A stretch of 7,452 nt of DNA from Candidatus Spyradenecus faecavium (GTDB lineage Bacteria > Verrucomicrobiota > Kiritimatiellia > RFP12 > DVOR01), in NCBI GenBank assembly GCA_018713405.1, contig DVOR01000228.1, forward strand, positions 1 through 7,452. The letters are read 5' to 3'. Below, piece after piece: positions 5,275-7,452 of this stretch (position 1 is the stretch's first letter; each line of letters begins with the position of its first letter). The notes beneath the pieces were generated by a model, which made no database searches, had not been told where the DNA came from, and saw nothing but the letters and a program-made list of their open reading frames with translations. The translations under genes were made by a program, and so were the position numbers.

Positions 5275-6480
5275 TCAGGGCTCGCGGCCGGCGCGGTGGG
5301 CGACCCACTCGCGGATGGGGGCGAGGGCGGCGCGCCAGGCGACGGGGTCTTCGCGGATGGCGAGGAATTCGCCGTAGAGGTGGAGGAAGGCGTCGACGTA
5401 GAAGGCGGCGCGGTCGAGGCGCTCGTCGACCTCGAGCTTGCGCTTGGGGTCGGCGGGGTCGGCGGGGGGCTTGGCGCCGGGGCGGTTGAGGGAGGGCATG
5501 CCCTGGAGGGCGTCGGGCTCGGCGCCGGGGGCGGGGGCGGAGTCGCCCTTGGGGGTGACGATCTTGAGGGAGCGGAAGGCGAAGTCCTGGGCGTCGACGG
5601 TGGCGGTGACGACCCAGTCGCCGCGGGTGAGGGTGAGCTTGGCGCGGCGGAGGCGTTTGCCGTTCCAGAGGGCGATGCCGAACTCGGGGGAGTCGAGGGG
5701 GGTGCCGTTGCGCAGGAGGGTCTCGTGGCAGCCGGGGGCGTCGTCGGAGGAGACGGTGAGGGGACCCTCGAACATCAGGCCGCAGCGTTGGCCGTCGAGG
5801 TCGAAGACGGCGCTCTCGCGCTCCCAGCGGTGGAAGAGCCAGGTGAGGAACTCGGCGCCGAGGGCGTTGTCGGGGGAGGGCTGGACGTCGGGGTTGGGGG
5901 TGAGGGGGAGCTGCTCGAGGGCGTTGGCGTCGACGCCGCGCAGGCGGTAGGCGGCGCTCTCGGGGCAGCAGAGGACGGGCATGACGCCGGTGGTCTCGCG
6001 GAAGAAGGGGCAGAGGAGCTGGATGGAGGCGTCGTTGAGGGCGGAGGCGAGGAGGCGCTGGTTGCGGAGGTCGACGGCGCATTCCATGGAGGCGAAGGTG
6101 GGCTGGGCGTCGCGGAGGAGGGCCTCGGTGACGCGCTCGCGGACCTCGGTCTTGGCGGCGCGGGGGAGGATCTCGACGTCGCGGGCGCGGCGCTCGACCT
6201 CGAGCTCGGCGAGGAGGGTGGCGCGGAGGAAGCTGGGGGGGACGGCCTTGCGGGCGGTGACGTGGGCGAGCCAGAGCCAGTCGCCGCGCCAGCAGTGGGC
6301 CTCGGTGAGGTCGCCGTCGAGGGCATGGAGGGGGCCGGCCCAGCCGTGGAGGGGCTGGTCGCCGACGAGGGTCTTGATGGGGGGGAGGGGGCGCGCGGCG
6401 AAGCGCTCGACGTCGCCGGGCTCGAAGGGTTTGGAGAGGTAGAAGGCGTGGAAGGAGAGGGAGCCGGATTCGAAGCCCAT
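5275..6480 (-). CDS. RdgC-like recombination-associated protein
   Basis: 401 residues from the ATG at 6480. RdgC is a ring-shaped DNA-binding protein that restrains RecA and acts in recombination; here the assignment is to the wider RdgC-like family. MGFESGSLSFHAF (1-13) matches the MGFxSGSxxFxxF opening of these homologues. KAVPPSFLRATL (78-89), RAAKTEVRERVTEALL (107-122), AQPTFASMECAVDL (125-138) and GAEFLTWLFHRWE (208-220) fit the family order, followed by a beta-rich section with EFGIALWNGKRLRRAKLTL (266-284) and a C-terminal helix ending FLHLYGEFLAIR (365-376). A Pro/Ala/Asp-rich linker (about 313-346) interrupts the C-terminal part. The ATG is preferred to the GTG at 6489, which overlaps the tatC stop, because GGAG sits eight bases before the ATG and the family motif begins there. 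It is probably cotranscribed with tatC; the functional link is unclear. Confidence 0.75.
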   Translation of the reverse strand: MGFESGSLSFHAFYLSKPFEPGDVERFAARPLPPIKTLVGDQPLHGWAGPLHALDGDLTEAHCWRGDWLWLAHVTARKAVPPSFLRATLLAELEVERRARDVEILPRAAKTEVRERVTEALLRDAQPTFASMECAVDLRNQRLLASALNDASIQLLCPFFRETTGVMPVLCCPESAAYRLRGVDANALEQLPLTPNPDVQPSPDNALGAEFLTWLFHRWERESAVFDLDGQRCGLMFEGPLTVSSDDAPGCHETLLRNGTPLDSPEFGIALWNGKRLRRAKLTLTRGDWVVTATVDAQDFAFRSLKIVTPKGDSAPAPGAEPDALQGMPSLNRPGAKPPADPADPKRKLEVDERLDRAAFYVDAFLHLYGEFLAIREDPVAWRAALAPIREWVAHRAGREP

Positions 6481-6485
6481 GGGGG

Positions 6486-7325
6486 TCACTCCGTGTCGTC
6501 GGCCAGGCGCTCACGGAGGCGCACCAGCCAGATGGTGAGTTCGTAGAGGATGCACATCGGCACCGCCATGATGACCTGGGAGAGGACGTCGGGCGGCGTG
6601 AGGAACATGGCGACGGTGAAGATCAGGATGATGGCGAGGCCGCGGTGGCGGCGCAGGGTCTCGGCGCGGATGATGCCCAGCCAGCCGAGCGCCAGCAGGA
6701 TGAGGGGGAATTGGAAGGCCAGGCCGAAGGCGAGGAGGATCTTGAGGATGATGGAGACGTAGGCGTTGGCCTCGAGGATGGTGGTGGGCACGTTCATCCA
6801 GGCGTTGAAGGCGATGAGCATCCGCAGCGCCAGGCGCAGGGTGAAGCCGTAGCACAGCCACACGCCGCCCACGAAAAGGAAGAGCCCGATCCCCAGCACG
6901 AAGAGGATGAGGTTGCGCTCGTGCCGCCGCAGGCCGGGGAAGACGAAGCGCGCGATGAAGTAGAAGATGGCCGGGAGCGCCAGGATCGTGCCGCCCCACA
7001 GCATGACGGACATGAAGATGTTGAAGCCCGCGGCCACGTCCAGGCCCTGGACGACGACCTGGCCGTCCAGCCCAGCCTGGGCCAGGGGCCGCTGCAGCGC
7101 GCGCATCACCCACGGCGCGAAGGGCGCGATGACGAGCATCCCCGCGCCCCACGACAGGATGGCGCGGACGACGCAGTCGCGCAGGTCGATGAAGTGCTCG
7201 ATGAAGGGGCGCGGCGGGTCCAGCTCGTCCTCGTGCGCGCGGTCGGCCTCGGTCTCGGTGAAGAAGCGGCGGAAGAGCCGCGCGGCGAGGCCCGAGCGCG
7301 CGCCCTGCCCTTTGGGGTCAGCCAC
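6486..7325 (-). CDS. tatC: Sec-independent (twin-arginine) translocase subunit TatC
   Basis: 279 residues, a polytopic inner-membrane protein. TatC binds twin-arginine signal peptides and, with TatA/TatB, exports folded proteins. Six membrane segments can be placed at about 53-72, 103-126, 138-161, 189-216, 228-244 and 249-268. Diagnostic motifs are FIEHFIDLR (41-49), FVFPGLRRHER (127-137) with the conserved loop Glu136, FGLAFQFP (200-207), FLTPPDVLSQ (241-250) and MAVPMCILYELTIW (253-266). Two positions differ from E. coli: Asp47 stands where E. coli has Glu15, and Gln205 where it has the membrane Glu170; both are conservative. The N-terminus is about 30 residues longer than in E. coli and is polar and acidic. 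The start is GTG, with a G-rich Shine-Dalgarno (GGAAGGGGG, 7332-7340), and it overlaps the end of the preceding Tat gene by eight bases. Confidence 0.95.
   Translation of the reverse strand: MADPKGQGARSGLAARLFRRFFTETEADRAHEDELDPPRPFIEHFIDLRDCVVRAILSWGAGMLVIAPFAPWVMRALQRPLAQAGLDGQVVVQGLDVAAGFNIFMSVMLWGGTILALPAIFYFIARFVFPGLRRHERNLILFVLGIGLFLFVGGVWLCYGFTLRLALRMLIAFNAWMNVPTTILEANAYVSIILKILLAFGLAFQFPLILLALGWLGIIRAETLRRHRGLAIILIFTVAMFLTPPDVLSQVIMAVPMCILYELTIWLVRLRERLADDTE
6489..6492 (-). promoter_or_regulatory. Shine-Dalgarno deciding the rdgC-like start
   Basis: GGAG on the minus strand lies eight bases before the ATG at 6480, a normal distance. It directly abuts the competing GTG at 6489, which is too close for use. 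Part of the site overlaps the tatC 3' end, so the two genes are likely coupled. Confidence 0.55.
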
Positions 7326-7452
7326 GGCGCGCCCCCTTCCGGTCCGCGGGCGGCGTCGGCGAGAGGCCGAGGGAACGCGGCGCGGGCGGCGCGTCGTCGG
7401 CAGGCTTCGGCGCGGGGGCCGGTTTCGGCGCGGGGGTGGCGGGCTTCGGCTC
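7318..7452 (-). CDS. C-terminal tail of a probable TatA/TatB-like protein (partial)
   Basis: The last 44 codons of a gene entering from the right edge. The frame is open to the edge, ends in TGA at 7318-7320 and overlaps tatC by eight bases. It encodes a Pro/Ala/Lys-rich tail (EPKPATPAPKPAPAPKPA, then a short stretch ending KGARRG). Nearly every codon has G or C in the third position, as expected for the coding frame here. Such tails are typical of TatB and of some TatA proteins, which lie directly before tatC in many genomes. The diagnostic N-terminal membrane and amphipathic helices are outside the window, so the subunit identity is an inference from position and composition. Confidence 0.55.
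   Translation of the reverse strand, partial: EPKPATPAPKPAPAPKPADDAPPAPRSLGLSPTPPADRKGARRG

Noticed and set aside
2819..6514. A 1231-codon minus-strand open frame
   Set aside because: Only its last 335 codons are a real gene. The rest crosses bioC, bioG and the rdgC-like gene out of frame and is Arg/Pro-rich low-complexity sequence, as expected when stop codons are rare in high-G+C DNA.
5260..6546. A 428-codon plus-strand open frame rich in Gly, Ala, Glu and Val
   Set aside because: Antisense to the rdgC-like gene, with the Gly/Ala/Glu/Val composition typical of the reverse frame of a G+C-rich gene.
7320..7452. Extension of the tatC frame upstream to the window edge
   Set aside because: The frame stays open but encodes an Arg-rich stretch unlike a TatC N-terminus, while another frame gives a Pro/Ala/Lys tail with strong third-position G+C bias.

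Overview
The window is a compact, very G+C-rich bacterial chromosome segment. Third codon positions in the minus-strand genes are almost all G or C. It suggests a gut- or host-associated non-proteobacterial lineage, perhaps Verrucomicrobiota, Kiritimatiellota or Lentisphaerota. That guess rests on composition plus the gene mix (a C10-type cysteine peptidase, bioG-bioC, an RdgC-like protein beside tatC, and an AlbA_2/HATPase regulator) and is weak.

Layout, left to right. (1) Positions 1-952, minus strand: a secreted streptopain-like C10 cysteine peptidase is followed, with a 4-base ATGA overlap, by the first codons of an MtaB-type tRNA methylthiotransferase that runs off the left edge. (2) Positions 953-1242: a distinctly A+T-richer, repeat-filled intergenic region with oppositely oriented GTTACGTT-type motifs, a short tandem repeat and divergent promoters. 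(3) Positions 1243-2733, plus strand: a COG2865-type AlbA_2 (Schlafen-like) plus HATPase plus winged-helix protein, less G+C-biased than its neighbours, probably an acquired single-gene module controlling itself through the repeats. (4) Positions 2734-2818: a short convergent gap with a long imperfect hairpin. (5) Positions 2819-5207, minus strand: bioG-bioC followed by an exported lysozyme/lytic-transglycosylase-like protein; all three genes overlap by 4 bases. (6) Positions 5208-5274: a hairpin and a promoter for bioG. (7) Positions 5275-7452, minus strand: the tail of a TatA/TatB-like protein, tatC and an rdgC-like gene in one overlapping operon that enters from the right edge.

How they work together: the Tat genes export folded proteins, BioC and BioG open and close the masked pimeloyl-ACP route to biotin, and the peptidase and lytic enzyme act outside the cytoplasm. 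The most distinctive part is the repeat-rich control region in front of the AlbA_2/HATPase gene. A second point is that the C10 peptidase and bioG share the upstream layout TGCTAnnnT, six bases, ATG, which predicts leaderless transcripts.
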